Assembly: GCA_015143295.1 (NCBI GenBank)
Contig: CM026564.1
Coordinates: 15,364,416 to 15,428,415 of the forward strand
Length of the DNA stretch: 64,000 bases
From: Tetracentron sinense
Lineage: Eukaryota > Streptophyta > Magnoliopsida > Trochodendrales > Trochodendraceae
Direction: 5' to 3'
The notes below the pieces were generated by a model. That model did no database searches, was not told the DNA's origin, and worked only from the letters and a program-made list of their open reading frames with translations. The translations under genes and the position numbers were made by a program. This document shows, piece by piece, positions 45,330-60,000 of the stretch (its first letter is position 1; each line of letters begins with the position of its first letter).

Positions 45330-48300
45330 TTGATCTTATTTCTTCTAATGTGTGTATTTCATTACATCCTAAGTGTTGGGATTCGGTTCGAGCGAATCCG
45401 ATGCCGTATGCCCGTTTTGGGCACCGAGACATCCGACATCCATGTTTCACTACTATACTACGGCCTAAACCTACATCATCCCACCAATTCCAAACCAAGG
45501 TTCGGATTTCAATCTCGCTTCTTCTAACATATTTATTTCAATACACCCTAAGTGTTGAAGTTGGTTGCGAGCGAATCAGAGGCCGTATGCCTGATTTGGC
45601 CGCCGAGATGGCCGAAATCCATGTTTCACAACTATACTGCAGCCTAAACTTACGTCATCCCACCATTTGCAAACCGGGGGTCGGATTTTGATCCCGTTTC
45701 TTCTAATGTGTGTATTTCAATACATCCTAAGTGTTGGGGTTGGTTTCGAGTGAATCCAAGGCCGTATGCGTGATTTGGGCACCGAGACGGTCGAAATCCA
45801 TGTTTCACAACTATAATAGGGCCTAAACGTACATCGTCCCACCATTTGCATACCAGGGGCTGGATTTCAATTCTGTTTCTTTAATGCGTGTATTTCATTA
45901 CATTTTAAGTGTTGGGATTGGTTTCGAGCGAATCCGAGCCCGTATGCCCGATTTGGACACCGAGACGGCCGAAATCCATGTTTCACAACTATACTATGGC
46001 CTAAACCTACATCGTCCCACCATTTCGAAACCGGGGGCCGGATTTCAATCCTATTTCTTCTAACACGTGTATTTCAATACATCCTAAGTGTTGGAGTTCC
46101 TATCAAGGGAATATGAGGCCGTATGCCCGATTTCGGCACCGAGACAGCCGAAATCGATGTTTTCTCAAATATACTATGGCCTAAACAGACATTGACCCAC
46201 CATTTCAAAACTAGGAGTCGGATTTCGATAACAATACTTCTAACATGTGTATTTCAATGAATTCTAAGTGTTGGGGTTTGTTTCGAGCGAATCCGAGGCC
46301 GTATGCCCAATTTGGGCGCCGAGACGGTCGAAATCCATGTTTCACAATTATACTACGGCCTAAACCTACATCGTCCCACCATTTCTAAACCGGGGGCCAG
46401 ATTTCGATTCTGTTACTTATAATGCTTGTATTTCATTACATCCTACGTGTTGGGTTGGTTTCGAGCGAATCTGAGGCCGTATGCCTGACTTGGGAACCAA
46501 GATGGCCGAAATCCAAGTTTCACAACTATACTTCGGCCTAAACCTACATCCCCCCACCATTTCCAAACCGGGGGTCAGATTTCGATCACATTTCTTTTAA
46601 CGCATGTATTTCAATGCATCCTAAGTGTTAGGGTTGGTTTCGAGCGAATCCGAGGCCGTACACCCGATTTGGGTGCCAAGACTGCCAAAATCCAATTTTC
46701 ACAACTATACTACGGCCTAAACCTACATCGTCCCACCATTTCGAAACCAGGCGTCGGATTTCGATCCTGTCTCCTCTAATGTGTGTATTTTAATACATCC
46801 TAAGTGTTGGGATTGGTTTCGAGCGAATCCAAGGCCGTATGCCTGATTTGGACCCCGGGACGGTCGAAATCCATGTTTCATAACTATACTACGGCTAAAC
46901 CTACATCATCCCACCATTTCCAAACCGGGGGCGGGATATCAATCCTATTTCTTCTAATGCATGTATTTGATTACATCCTAAGGGTTGGGATTGGTTTCGA
47001 GCGAATCCGAGGCTGTATGCCCGATTTGGGCATCGAGACGGCCGAAATCCATGTTTCACAACTATACTACGGCCTAGCCCTACATCGTCCCACCATTTCC
47101 ACACCGGGGTTGGATTTCCTGTACATTTCTTCTAACACGTGTATTTCAATACGTACTAAGTGTTGAAGTTGGGTACGAGCGAATCCAAGGCCGTATGCCC
47201 GATTTGGTCGCCGAGATGGCCGAAATCCATGTTTCACAACTATACTACGGCCTAAACCTACATCATCCCACCATTTCTAAACCGGGGGCCAGATTTCGAT
47301 TCTGTTACTTATAATGCTTGTATTTCATTACATCCTATGTGTTGGGGTTGGTTTCGAGCGAATCCGAGGCCGTATGCCCGACTTGGGAACCGAGACGGCC
47401 GAAATCCAAGTTTCACAACTATACTTCGGCCTAAACCTACATCCCCCCACCATTTCCAAACCGGGGGTCAGATTTCGATCCCATTTCTTTTAACGCATGT
47501 ATTTCAATGCATCCTAAGTGTTAGGGTTGGTTTCGAGCGAATCCGAGGCTGTATGCCCGATTTGGGCATCGAGACGGCCGAAATCCATGTTTCACAACTA
47601 TACTACGGCCTAGCCCTACATCGTCTCACCATTTCCACACCGGGGTCGGATTTCCATTTCATTTCTTCTAACACGTGTATTTCAATACGTCCTAAGTGTT
47701 GATGTTGGTTACGAGCGAATCCAAGGCCGTATGCCCGATTTGGCCGCCGAGATTGCCGAAATCCATGTTTCACAACTATACTACGGCCTAAACTTACATC
47801 GTCCCACCATTTCCAAACCGGGGGTTGGATTTTGATCCAATTTCTTCTAACGTGTGTTTTTCAGTACATCCTAAGTCTTAGAGTTGGTTTCGAGCGAATC
47901 CGATGCCGTATTCCCGATTTGGACGCCGAGACGACCGAAATCCATGATTCTTAACAATACCACGGCCTAAACATAGATCGTCCCCCCATTTCCACACCGA
48001 TCATCAGATTTTGATTCCATTTCTTTTAACACATGTATTTCAATGCATTCTAGGTGTTGGGGTTGGTTTCGAGCGAATCCGAGAACGTATGCCCGATTTT
48101 GTTGCCGAGACGGTCGAAATTCTTGTTTCACAACTATACTACGGCCTAAACATGCATCGTTCCACCATTTCTAAACCATGGGTGGGATTTTAGTCCTGTT
48201 TCTTATAACTTGTGTAATTCAATACATGGTTTCGAGCGAATCCGAGGCTGTATGCCTCATTTGGGCTCCGAGAGGGCTGAAATCCATGTTTCACAACTAT

Positions 48301-48710
48301 ACTACGGACTAAACCTACATCGTCCCACCATTTCCAAAACAGGGGTCAGATTTCGATCCAATTTATGCTCACACGTGTATTTCAATACTTCGTAATTGTT
48401 GGAGTTGCTTTCGAGCAAATCCGAGTCCGTATGCCTGATTTGGGCACCGAGACTGCCGAAATCTAGGTTTCACTACTCTACTACAGCCTAAACCTACATC
48501 GTCCCACCATTTGCAAACCGGGGGTCGGATTTTGATCATGTTTCTTCTAATGTGTTTATTTCAATACATCCTAGCTTTTTGGGTAGGTTTCAAGCAAATC
48601 CAAGGCCACATGCCTGATTTGGGCCCCGAGACGGTCAAAATCCATGTTTCAAACCTATAATACAGCCAAAACCTACATCGTCCCACCACATCAAAACCGG
48701 GGGCTGCACT
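45330..48710. repeat. Higher-order repeat copy 3, 3381 bp (about 19 monomers)
   Basis: It contains an internal 5-monomer duplication of 892 bp: the monomer with GGGGGCCAGATTTCGATTCTG occurs at 46381 and again at 47273. Apart from that it is nearly identical to the neighbouring copies. Confidence 0.88.
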
Positions 48711-51200
48711 TTGAACTTTTTTCTTCTAATGTGTGTATTTCATTACATCCTAAGTGTTGGGATTCGGTTCGAGCGAATCCGATGCCGTATGCCCGTTTTG
48801 GGCACCGAGACGGCCGAGATCCATGTTTCACAACTATACTACGGGCTAAACCTACATCATCCCACCAATTCCAAACCAAGGTTCGGATTTCAATCTCGTT
48901 TCTTCTAACATATTTATTTCAATACACCCTAAGTGTTGAAGTTGGTTGCGAGCGAATCAGAGGCCGTATGCCTGATTTGGCCGCCGAGATGGCCGAAATC
49001 CATGTTTCACAACTATACTGCAGCCTAAACTTACGTCATCCCACCATTTGCAAACCGGGGGTCGGATTTTGATCCCGTTTCTTCTAATGTGTGTATTTCA
49101 ATACATCCTAAGTGTTGGGGTTAGTTTCGAGTGAATCCAAGGCCGTATGCGTGATTTGGGCGCCGAGACGGTCGAAATCCATGTTTTACAACTATAGTAG
49201 GGCCTAAACGTACATCGTCCCACCATTTCCATACCAGGGGCTGGATTTCAATTATGTTTCTTTTAATGCATGTATTTCATGACATCCTAAGTGTTGCGAT
49301 TGGTTTCGAGCGAATCCGAGCCCGTATGCCCGATTTGGACACCGAGACGGCCGAAATCCATGTTTCACAACTATACTATGGCCTAAACCTACATCGTCCC
49401 ACCATTTTGAAACCGGGTGCCGGATTCCAATCCTATTTCTTCTAACAGGTGTATTTCAATACATCCTAAGTGTTGGAGTTCCTATCAACGGAATATGAGG
49501 CCGTATGCCCGATTTTGGCGCCGAGACGGCCGAAATCGATGTTTTCTCAAATATACTATGGCCTAAACAGACATTGACCCACCATTTCCCAACTAGGAGT
49601 CGGATTTCGATAACAATACTTCTAACATGTGTATTTCAATGAATTCTAAGTGTTGGGGTTCGTTTCGAGCGAATCCGAGGCCGTATGCCCAATTTGGGCG
49701 CCGAGACGGTCGAAATCCATGTTTCACAATTATACTACGGCCTAAACCTACATCGTCTCACCATTTCTAAACCGGGGGCCAGATTTCGATTCTGTTACTT
49801 ATAATGCTTGTATTTCATTACATCCTACGTGTTGGGGTTGGTTTCGAGCGAATCCGAGGCCGTATGCCCGACTTGGGAACCGAGACGGCCGAAATCCAAG
49901 TTTCACAACTATACTTCGGCCTAAACCTACATCCCCCCACCATTTCCAAACCGGGGGTCAGATTTCGATCCCATTTCCTTTAACGCATGTATTTAAATGC
50001 ATCCTAAGTGTTAGGGTTGGTTTCGAGCGAATCCGAGGCTGTATGCCCGATTTGGGCATCGAGACGGCCGAAATCCATGTTTCACAACTATACTACGGCC
50101 TAGCCCTACATCGTCCCACCCTTTCCACACCGGGGTCGGATTTCCATTTCATTTCTTCTAACACGTGTATTTCAATACGTCCTAAGTGTTGATGTTGGTT
50201 ACGAGCGAATCCAAGGCCGTATGCCCGATTTGGTTGCCGGGATTGCCGAAATCCATGTTTCACAACTGTACTACGGCCTAAACCTACATCGTCCCACCAT
50301 TTCCAAACCGGGGGTTGGATTTTGATCCAATTTCTTCTAACGTGTGTTTTTCAGTACATCCTAAGTGTTAGAGTTGGTATCGAGCGAATCCGATGCCGTA
50401 TTCCCGATTTGGACGCCGAGACGGCCGAAATCCATGATTCTTAACAATACCACGGCCTAAACATAGATCGTCCCCCCATTTCCACACCGATCATCAGATT
50501 TTGATTCCATTTCTTTTAACACATGTATTTCAATGCATCCTAGGTGTTGGGGTTGGTTTCGAGCGAATCCGAGAACGTATGCCCGATTTGGTTGCCGAGA
50601 CGGTCGAAATTCTTGTTTCACAACTATACTACGGCCTAAACATGCATCGTCCCACCATTTCTAAACCGTGGGTGGGATTTTAGTCCTGTTTCTTATAACT
50701 TGTGTAATTCAATACATGGTTTCGAGCGAATCCGAGGCTGTATGCCTCATTTGGGCTCCGAGAGGGCTGAAATCCATGTTACACAACTATACTACGGAGT
50801 AAACCTACATCGTCCCACCATTTCCAAAACAGGGGTCAGATTTCGATCCACTTTATGCTCACACGTGTATTTCAATACATCGTAATTGTTGGAGTTGGTT
50901 TCGAGCAAATCCGAGTCCGTATGCCTGATTTGGGCACCGAGACGGCCGAAATCTAGGTTTCACTACTCTACTACAGCCTAAACCTACATCATCCCACCAT
51001 TTGCAAACCGTGGGTCGGATTTTGATCCTGTTTCTTCTAATGTGTGCATTTCAATACACCCTAGCTTTTTGGGTTCGTTTCGAGCAAATCCAAGGCCACA
51101 TGCCTGATTTGGGCCCCGAGACGGTCAAAATCCATGTTTCAAACCTATAATACAGCCAAAACCTACATCGTCCCACCACATCAAAACCGGGGGCTGCACT
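48711..51200. repeat. Higher-order repeat copy 4, 2490 bp (about 14 monomers)
   Basis: The short form. It passes directly from the CTTGGGAACC monomer to the GGGCATCGAG monomer, without the two monomers seen between them in copy 2. Confidence 0.88.
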
Positions 51201-54200
51201 TTGATCTTATTTCTTCTAATGTGTGTATTTCTTTACATCCTAAGTGTTGGGATTCGGTTCAAGCGAATCCGATGCCGTATGTCCGTTTTGGGCACCGAGA
51301 CGGCCGACATCCATGTTTCACAACTATACTACGGCCTAAACCTACATCATCCCACCAATTCCAAACCAAGGTTCGGATTTCAATCTCGTTTCTTCTAACA
51401 TATTTATTTCAATACACCCTAAGTGTTGAAGTTGGTTGCGAGCGAATCAGAGGCCGTATGCCTGATTTGGCCGCCGAGATGGCCGAAATCCATGTTTCAC
51501 AACTATACTGCAGCCTAAACTTACGTCATCCCACCATTTGCAAACCGGGGGTCGGATTTTGATCCCGTTTCTTCTAATGTGTGTATTTCAATACATCCTA
51601 AGTGTTGGGGTTGGTTTCGAGTGAATACAAGGCCGTATGCGTGATTTGGGAGCCGAGACGGTCGAAATCCATGTTTCACAACTATAATAGGGCCTAAACG
51701 TACATCGTCCCACCATTTGCATACTAGGGGCTGGATTTCAATTCTGTTTCTTTTAATGCATGTATTTCATTACATCCTAAGTGTTGGGATTGGTTTCGAG
51801 CGAATCCGAGCCCGTATGCCCGATTTGGACACCGAGACGGCCGAAATCAATGTTTCACAACTATACTATGGCCGAAACCTACATCGTCCCACCATTTCGA
51901 AACCGGGGGCCGGATTTCAATCCTATTTCTTCTAACACGTGTATTTCAATACATCCTAAGTGTTGGAGTTCCTATCAAGGGAATATGAGGCCGTATACCC
52001 GATTTCGGCGCCGAGACGGCCGAAATCGATGTTTTCTCAAATATACTATGGCCTAAACAGACATTGACCCACCATTTCCAAACTAGGAGTCGGATTTCGA
52101 TAATGATACTTCTAACATGTGTATTTCAATGAATTCTAAGTGTTGGGGTTCGTTTCGAGCGAATCCGAGGCCGTATGCCCAATTTGGACGCCGAGACGGT
52201 CGAAATCCATGTTTCATAATTATACTACGGCCTAAACCTACATCGTCCCACCATTTCTAAACCGGGGGCCAGATTCCGATTCTGTTACTTATAATGCTTG
52301 TATTTCATTACATCCTACGTGTTGGGGTTGGTTTCGAGCGAATCCGAGGCCGTATGCCTGACTTGGGAACCGAGATGGCCGAAATCCAAGTTTCACAACT
52401 ATACTTCGGCCTAAACCTACATCCCCCCACCATTTCCAAACCGGGGTTCAGATTTCGATCCCATTTCTTTTAACGCATGTATTTCAATGCATCCTAAGTG
52501 TTAGGGTTGGTTTCGAGCGAATCCGAGGCCGTACACCCGATTTGCGTGCCAAGACTGCCAAAATCCAATTTTCACAACTATACTACGACCTAAACCTACA
52601 TCGTCCCACCATTTCGAAACCAGGCGTCGGATTTCGATCCTATCTCTTCTAATGTGTGTATTTTAATACATCCTAAGTTTTGGGATTGGTTTCGAGCGAA
52701 TCCAAGGCCGTATGCCTGATTTGGACCCCGGGACTGTCGAAATCCATGTTTCATAACTATACTACGGCTAAACCTACATCATCCCACCATTTCCAAACCG
52801 GGGGCGGGATATCAATCCTATTTCTTCTAATGCATGTATTTGATTAGATCCTAAGGGTTGGGATTGGTTTCGAGCGAATCCGAGGCTGTATGCCCGATTT
52901 GGGCATCGAGACGGCCGAAATCCATGTTTCACAACTATACTACGGCCTAGCCCTACATGGTCCCACCATTTCCACACTGGGGTCGGAGTTCCATTTCATT
53001 TCTTCTAACACGTGTATTTCAATACGTACTAAGTGTTGAAGTTGGTTACGAGCGAATCCAAGGCCGTATGCCTGATTGGGTCGCCGAGATGGCCGAAATC
53101 CATGTTTCACAACTATACTACGGCCTAAACCTACATCGTCCCACCATTTCTAAACCGGGGGCCAGATTTCGATTCTGTTACTTATAATGCTTGTATTTCA
53201 TTACATCCTACGTGTTGGGGTTGGTTTCGAGCGAATCCGAGGCCGTATGCCCGACTTGGGAACCGAGATGGCCGAAATCCAAGTTTCACAACTATACTTC
53301 GGCCTAAACCTACATCCCCCCACCATTTCCAAACCGGGGGTCAGATTTCAATCCCATTTCTTTTAACGCATGTATTTCAATGTATCCTAAGTGTTAGTGT
53401 TGGTTTCGAGCGAATCCGAGGCTGTATGCCCGATTTGGGCATCGAGACGGCCGAAATCCATGTTTCACAACTATACTACGGCCTAGCCCTACATCGTCCC
53501 ACCATTTCCACACCGGGGTCGGATTTCTATTTCATTTCTTCTAACACATGTATTTCAATACGTCCTAAGTGTTGATGTTGGTTACGAGCGAATCCAAGGC
53601 CGTATGCCCGATTTGGTCGCCGAGATTGCCGAAGTCCATGTTTCACAACTATACTACGGCCTAAACCTACATCGTCCCACCATTTCCAAATCGGGGGTTG
53701 GATTTTGATCCAATTTCTTCTAATGTGTGTTTTTCAGTACATCCTAAGTGTTAGAGTTGGTTTCAAGCGAATCCGATGCCGTATTCCCGATTTGGACGCC
53801 GAGACGACCGAAATCCATGATTCTTAACAATACCACGGCCTAAACATATATCGTCCCCCCATTTCCACACCGATCATCAGATTTTGATTCCATTTCTTTT
53901 AACACATGTATTTCAATGCATCCTAGGTGTTGGGGTTGGTTTCGAGCGAATCCGAGAACGTATGCCCGATTTGGTTGCCGAGACGGTCGAAATTCTTGTT
54001 TCACAACTATACTACGGCCTAAACATGCATCGTCCCACCATTTCTAAACCGTGGGTGGGATTTTAGTCCTGTTTCTTATAACTTGTGTAATTCAATACAT
54101 GGTTTCGAGCGAATCCGAGGCTGTATGCCTCATTTGGGCTCCGAGAGGGCTGAAATCCATGTTTCACAACTATACTACGGACTAAACCAACATCGTCCCA

Positions 54201-54583
54201 CCATTTCCAAAACAGGGGTCAGATTTCGATCCAATTTATGCTCACACGTGTATTTCAATACATCGTAATTGTTGGAGTTGGTTTCGAGCAAATCCGAGTC
54301 CGTATGCCTGATTTGGGCACCGAGACGGCCGAAATCTAGGTTTCACTACTCTACTACAGCCTAAACCTACATCGTCCCACCATTTGCAAACCGGGGGTCG
54401 GATTTTGATCCTGTTTCTTCTAATGTGTGTATTTCAATACATCCTAGCTTTTTGGGTTGGCTTCGAGCAAATCCAAGGCCACATGCCTGATTTGGGCCCC
54501 GAGACGGTCGAAATCCCTGTTTCAAACCTATAATACAGCCAAAACCTACACCGTCCCACCACAGCAAAACCGGGGGCTGCACT
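51201..54583. repeat. Higher-order repeat copy 5, 3383 bp (about 19 monomers)
   Basis: The same architecture as copy 3, including the 5-monomer duplication (52253 and 53146, 893 bp apart). Confidence 0.88.
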
Positions 54584-57072
54584 TTGATCTTATTTCTTCT
54601 AATGTGTGTATTTCATTACATCCTAAGTGTTGGGATTCGGTTCGAGCGAATCCGATGCCGTATGCCCGTTTTCGGCACCGAGACGGCCGACATCCATGTT
54701 TCACAACTATACTACGGCCTAAACCTACATCATCCCACCAATTCCAAACCAAGGTTCGGATTTCAATCTCGTTTCTTCTAACATATTTATTTCAATACAC
54801 CCTAAGTATTGAAGTTGGTTGCGAGCGAATCAGAGGCCGTATGCCTGATTTGGCCGCCGAGATGGCCGAAATCCATGTTTCACAACTATACTGCAGCCTA
54901 AACTTACGTCATCCCACCATTTGCAAACCGGGGGTCGGATTTTGATCCCGTTTCTTCTAATGTGTGTATTTCAATACATCCTAAGTGCTGGGGTTGGTTT
55001 CGAGTGAATCCAAGGCCGTATGCGTGATTTGGGAGCCGAGACGGTCGAAATCCATTTTCACAACTATAAAAGGGCCTAAACGTACATCGTCCCACCATTT
55101 GCATACCAGGGGCTGGATTTCAATTCTGTTTCTTTTAATGCATGTATTTCATTTCATCCTAAGTGTTGGGATTGGTTTCGAGCGAATCCGAGCCCATATG
55201 CCCGATTTGGACACCGAGACGGCCGAAATCCATGTTTCACAACTATACTATGGCCTAAACCTACATCGTCCCACCATTTCGAAACCGGGTGCCGGATTTC
55301 AATCCTATTTCTTCTAACAGGTGTATTTCAATACATCCTAAGTGTTGGAGTTCCTATCAAGGGAATATGAGGCCGTATGCCCGATTTCGGCTCCGAGACG
55401 GCCGAAATCGATGTTTTCTCAAATATACTATGGCCTAAACAGACATTGACCCACCATTTCCAAACTAGGAGTCGGATTTCGATAACAATACTTCTAACAT
55501 GTGTATTTCAATGAATTCTAAGTGTTGGGGTTCGTTTCGAGCGAATCGGAGGCCGTATGCCCAATTTGGGCGCCGAGACGGTCGAAATCCATGTTTCACA
55601 ATTATACTACGGCCTAAACCTACATCGTCCCACCATTTCTAAACCGGGGGCCAGATTTCGATGCTGTTACTTATAATGCTTGTATTTCATTACATCCTAC
55701 GTGTTGGGGTTGGTTTCGAGCGAATCCGAGGCCGTATGCCCGACTTGGGAACCGAGACGGCCGAAATCCAAGTTTCACAACTATACTTCGGCCTAAACCT
55801 ACATCCCCCCACCATTTCCAAACCGGGGGTCAGATTTCGATCTCATTTCTTTTAATGCATGTATTTCAATGCATCCTAAGTGTTAGGGTTGGTTTCGAGG
55901 GAATCCGAGGCTGTATGCCCGATTTGGGCATCGAGACGGCCGAAATCCATGTTTCACAACTATACTACGGCCTAGCCCTACATCGTCCCACCATTTCCAT
56001 ACCGGGGTCAGATTTCCTTTTCATTTCTTCTAACACGTGTATTTCAATACGTCCTAAGTGTTGATGTTGGTTACGAGCGAATCCAAGGCCGTATGCCCGA
56101 TTTGGTCGCCGGGATTGCCGAAATCCATGTTTCACAACTATACTATGGCCTAAGCCTACATCGTCCCACCATTTCCAAACCGGGCGTTGGATTTTGATCC
56201 AATTTCTTCTAACGTGTGTTTTTCAGTAGATCCGAAGTGTTAGAGTTGGTTTCGAGCGAATCCGATGCCGTATTCCCGATTTGGACGCCGAGACGGCCGA
56301 AATCCATGATTCTTAACAATACCACGGCCTAAACATAGATCGTCCCCCCATTTCCACATCGATCATCATATTTTGATTCCATTTCTTTTAACACATGTAT
56401 TTCAATGCATCCTAGGTGTTGGGGTTGGTTTCGAGCGAATCCGAGAACGTATGCCCGATTTGGTTGCCGAGACGGTCGAAATTCTTGTTTCACAACTATA
56501 CTACGGCCTAAACATGCATCGTCCCACCATTTCTAAACCGTGGGTTTGATTTTAGTCCTGTTTCTTATAACTTGTGTAATTTAGTACATGGTTTCGAGCG
56601 AATCCGAGGCTCTATGCCTCATTTGGGCTCCGAGAGGGCTGAAATCCATGTTTCACAACTATTCTACGGACTAAACCTACATCGTCCCACCATTTCCAAA
56701 ACAGGGGTCAGATTTCGTTCCAATTTATGTTCACACGTGTATTTCAATACATCGTAATTGTTGGAGTTGGTTTCGAACAAATCCGAGTCCGTATGCCTGA
56801 TTTGGGCACCGAGACGGCCGAAATCTTGGTTTCACTACTCTACTACAGCCTAAACCTACATCATCCCACCATTTGCAAACCGGGGGTCGGATTTTGATCC
56901 TGTTTCTTCTAATGTGTGTATTTCAATACATCCTAGCTTTTTGGGTTGGTTTCGAGCAAATCCAAGGCCACATGCCTGATTTGGGCCCCGAGACGGTCGA
57001 AATCCATGTTTCAAACCTATAATACAGCCAAAACCTACATCGTCCCACCACATCAAAACCGGGGGCTGCACT
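54584..57072. repeat. Higher-order repeat copy 6, 2489 bp (about 14 monomers)
   Basis: The same short architecture as copy 4. Copies 3+4 and 5+6 form two 5.87-kb super-units. Confidence 0.88.
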
Positions 57073-60000
57073 TTGATCTTATTTCTTCTAATGTGTGTAT
57101 TTCATTACATCCTAAGTGTTGGGATTCGGTTCGAGCGAATCCGATGCCGTATGCCCGTTTTGGGCACCGAGACGGCCGACATCCATGTTTCCCAACTATA
57201 CTACGGCCTAAACCTACATCATCCCACCAATTCCCAACCAAGGTTCAGATTTCAATCTCGTTTCTTCTAACATATTTATTTCAATACACCCTAAGTGTTG
57301 AAGTTGGTTGCGAGCGAATCAGAGGCCGTATGCCTGATTTGGCCGCCGAGATGGCCGAAATCCATGTTTCACAACTATACTGCAGCCTAAACTTACGTCA
57401 TCCCACCATTTGCAAACCGGGGGTCGGATTTTGATCCCGTTTCTTCTAATGTGTGTATTTCAATACTTCCTAAGTGTTGGGGTTGGTTTCGAGCAAATCC
57501 AAGGCCGTATGCGTGATTTGGGCGCCAAGACATTCGGAATCCATGTTTCACAACTATAATACGGCCTAAACGTACATCGTCCCACCATTTCCATACCGGG
57601 GGCTGAATTTCAATTATGTTTCTTTTAAGGCGTGTATTTCATTACATCCTAAGTGTTGGGATTGGTGTCGAGCGAATCCGAGCCCGTATGCCTGATTTGG
57701 ACACCGAGACGCCCGAAATCCATGTTTCACAACTATACTACGACATAAACCTACATCGTCCCACCATTTCGAAACCGGGGGCAGGATTTCAATCCTATTT
57801 CTTCTAACACGTGTATTTCAATACATCTTAAGTGTTGGAGTTCCTATCAAGGGAATATGAGGCCGTATGCCCGATTTGGGCGCCGAGACGGCCGGAATCG
57901 ATGTTTTCTCAAATATACTACGGCCTAAACCGATACTAGGGGTCGGATTTCGATAACAATACTTCTAACATGTGTATTTCAATGAATTCTAAGTGTTGGG
58001 GTTCGTTTCGAACGAATCCGAGGCCATATGCCCAATTTGGGCACCGAGACGGTCGAAATCCATGTTTCACAATGATACTACGGCCTACACCTACATCGTC
58101 CCACCATTTCTAAATCGGGGGCCAGATTTTGATTCTGTTACTTTTAATGCTTGTATTTCAATACATCCTAAATGTTGGGGTTGGTTTCGAGCGAATCCGA
58201 GGCCGTAAGCCCGATTTGGGAACCAAGACGGCCAGAATCCAAGTTTCACAACTATACTTCGGCCTAAAACTACATCCCCCCACCATTTCAAAACCGGGGG
58301 TCGGATTTTAATCCCGTTTCTTCTAACACGTGCATTTCAATACACCCTAGGTGTTGATGTTGGTAGCGAGCGAATCCGAGGCCGTATGCCCGATTTGGCC
58401 ACCGAGATGGTCGAAATCCATGTTTCACAACTACACTGCAGCCTAAACCTGCATCATCCCACCATTTCCAAACCGGGGGACGGATTTTGATCTCATTTCC
58501 TCTATTGTAAGTATTTCATTACATCCTAAGTGTTGGGATTGGTTTCGAGCGAATCCGACGCCCTATGCTCGATTTGGAAACCGAGACGGCCGAAATTCAT
58601 GTTTCACAAATATACAACTGCCTAAAGCTACATCTTCCCACCATTTCCAAACTGGGGGTCGGATTTCAATCTCGTTTCTTCTAACACATGTATTTCAATA
58701 CATCTTAAGTGTTGATATTGGTTGCGAGCGAATCCGAGGCCGTATTCCCGATTCCCGATTTGGCCGTATTCCCGATTCTTCTAATGTATGTATTTCAATA
58801 TATCCAAAGTGTTGGGGTTGGTTTCGAGCGAATCCAAGGCCGTATGCCAGATTTGGGAGTCGAGACGGTCGAAATCCAAGTTTCACAACTATACTACGTC
58901 CTAAACGTACATCGTCCCACCATTTCCATGCCTGGGGCTGGATTTTGATTCTGTTTCTTCTAATCCGTGTATTTCATAACATCCTAAGTGTTGGGATTGG
59001 CTTCGAGCGAATCCGATCCCGTATGCCCGATTTGGACACCGAGACGCCGAAATCCATGTTTCACAACTATACTACAGCCTAAACCTACATCGTCCCACCA
59101 TTTCGAAACCGGGAGCCCGATTTCAATCCTATTTCTTTTAAAACGTAGATTTCAAAATATCCTAAGTTTCAGAGTTCATATCGAGGGAATTTGAGGCCGT
59201 ATGCCCTATTTGGGCGCTGAGATGGCCGAAATCCATGTTTTCTAAACTATATTACGGCCTAAACCGACATCGTCCCACTATTTCCAAACCGGGAGTCGGA
59301 TTTCGATACCAATACTTCTAACACATCTATTTCAATGCATTCTAAGTGTTGGGGTTGGTTTCGAGCAAATCCAAGGCCGTATGCCCGATTTGGGCGCCGA
59401 GACGGACGAAATCCATATTTCACAACTATACTACGGCCTAAACCTACATCGTCCCACCAATTCCAAACTAGGGGCCGGATTCCAATCCTATTTCTTATAA
59501 TGCATGTATTTCATTACATCCTAAGTGTTGGGATTGGTTTCGAGCAAATCCGAGGCTGTATGCCGGATTTGGGCACCGAGACGGCCGAAATCCATGTTTC
59601 ACAACTATACTACGGCCTAAACATACATCATCCCACCATTTCTAAAACGGGGTCGGATTTCGATCCTGTTTCTTCTAACACATGTATTTCATGCATCCTA
59701 AGTGTTGGATTTGGTTTCAAGCAAATCCGACGCCGTATTCCCAATTTAGACGCAGAGACGGCCGAAATCTATGTTTCTCAACAATACAACGGCCTAAACA
59801 TAGATCGTCCCACCATTTCCACACCGAGCATCGGATTTCAATCCCATTTCTTTTAACGAATGTATTTCAATGCATCCTAGGTGTCGGGGTTAGTTTTGAG
59901 CGAATCCGAGGCTGTATGCCCGATTTGGTTGCCGAGACGGTCGAAATCCATGTTTCACCACTATACTACGGCCTAAACATACATCGTCCCACCATTTCCA

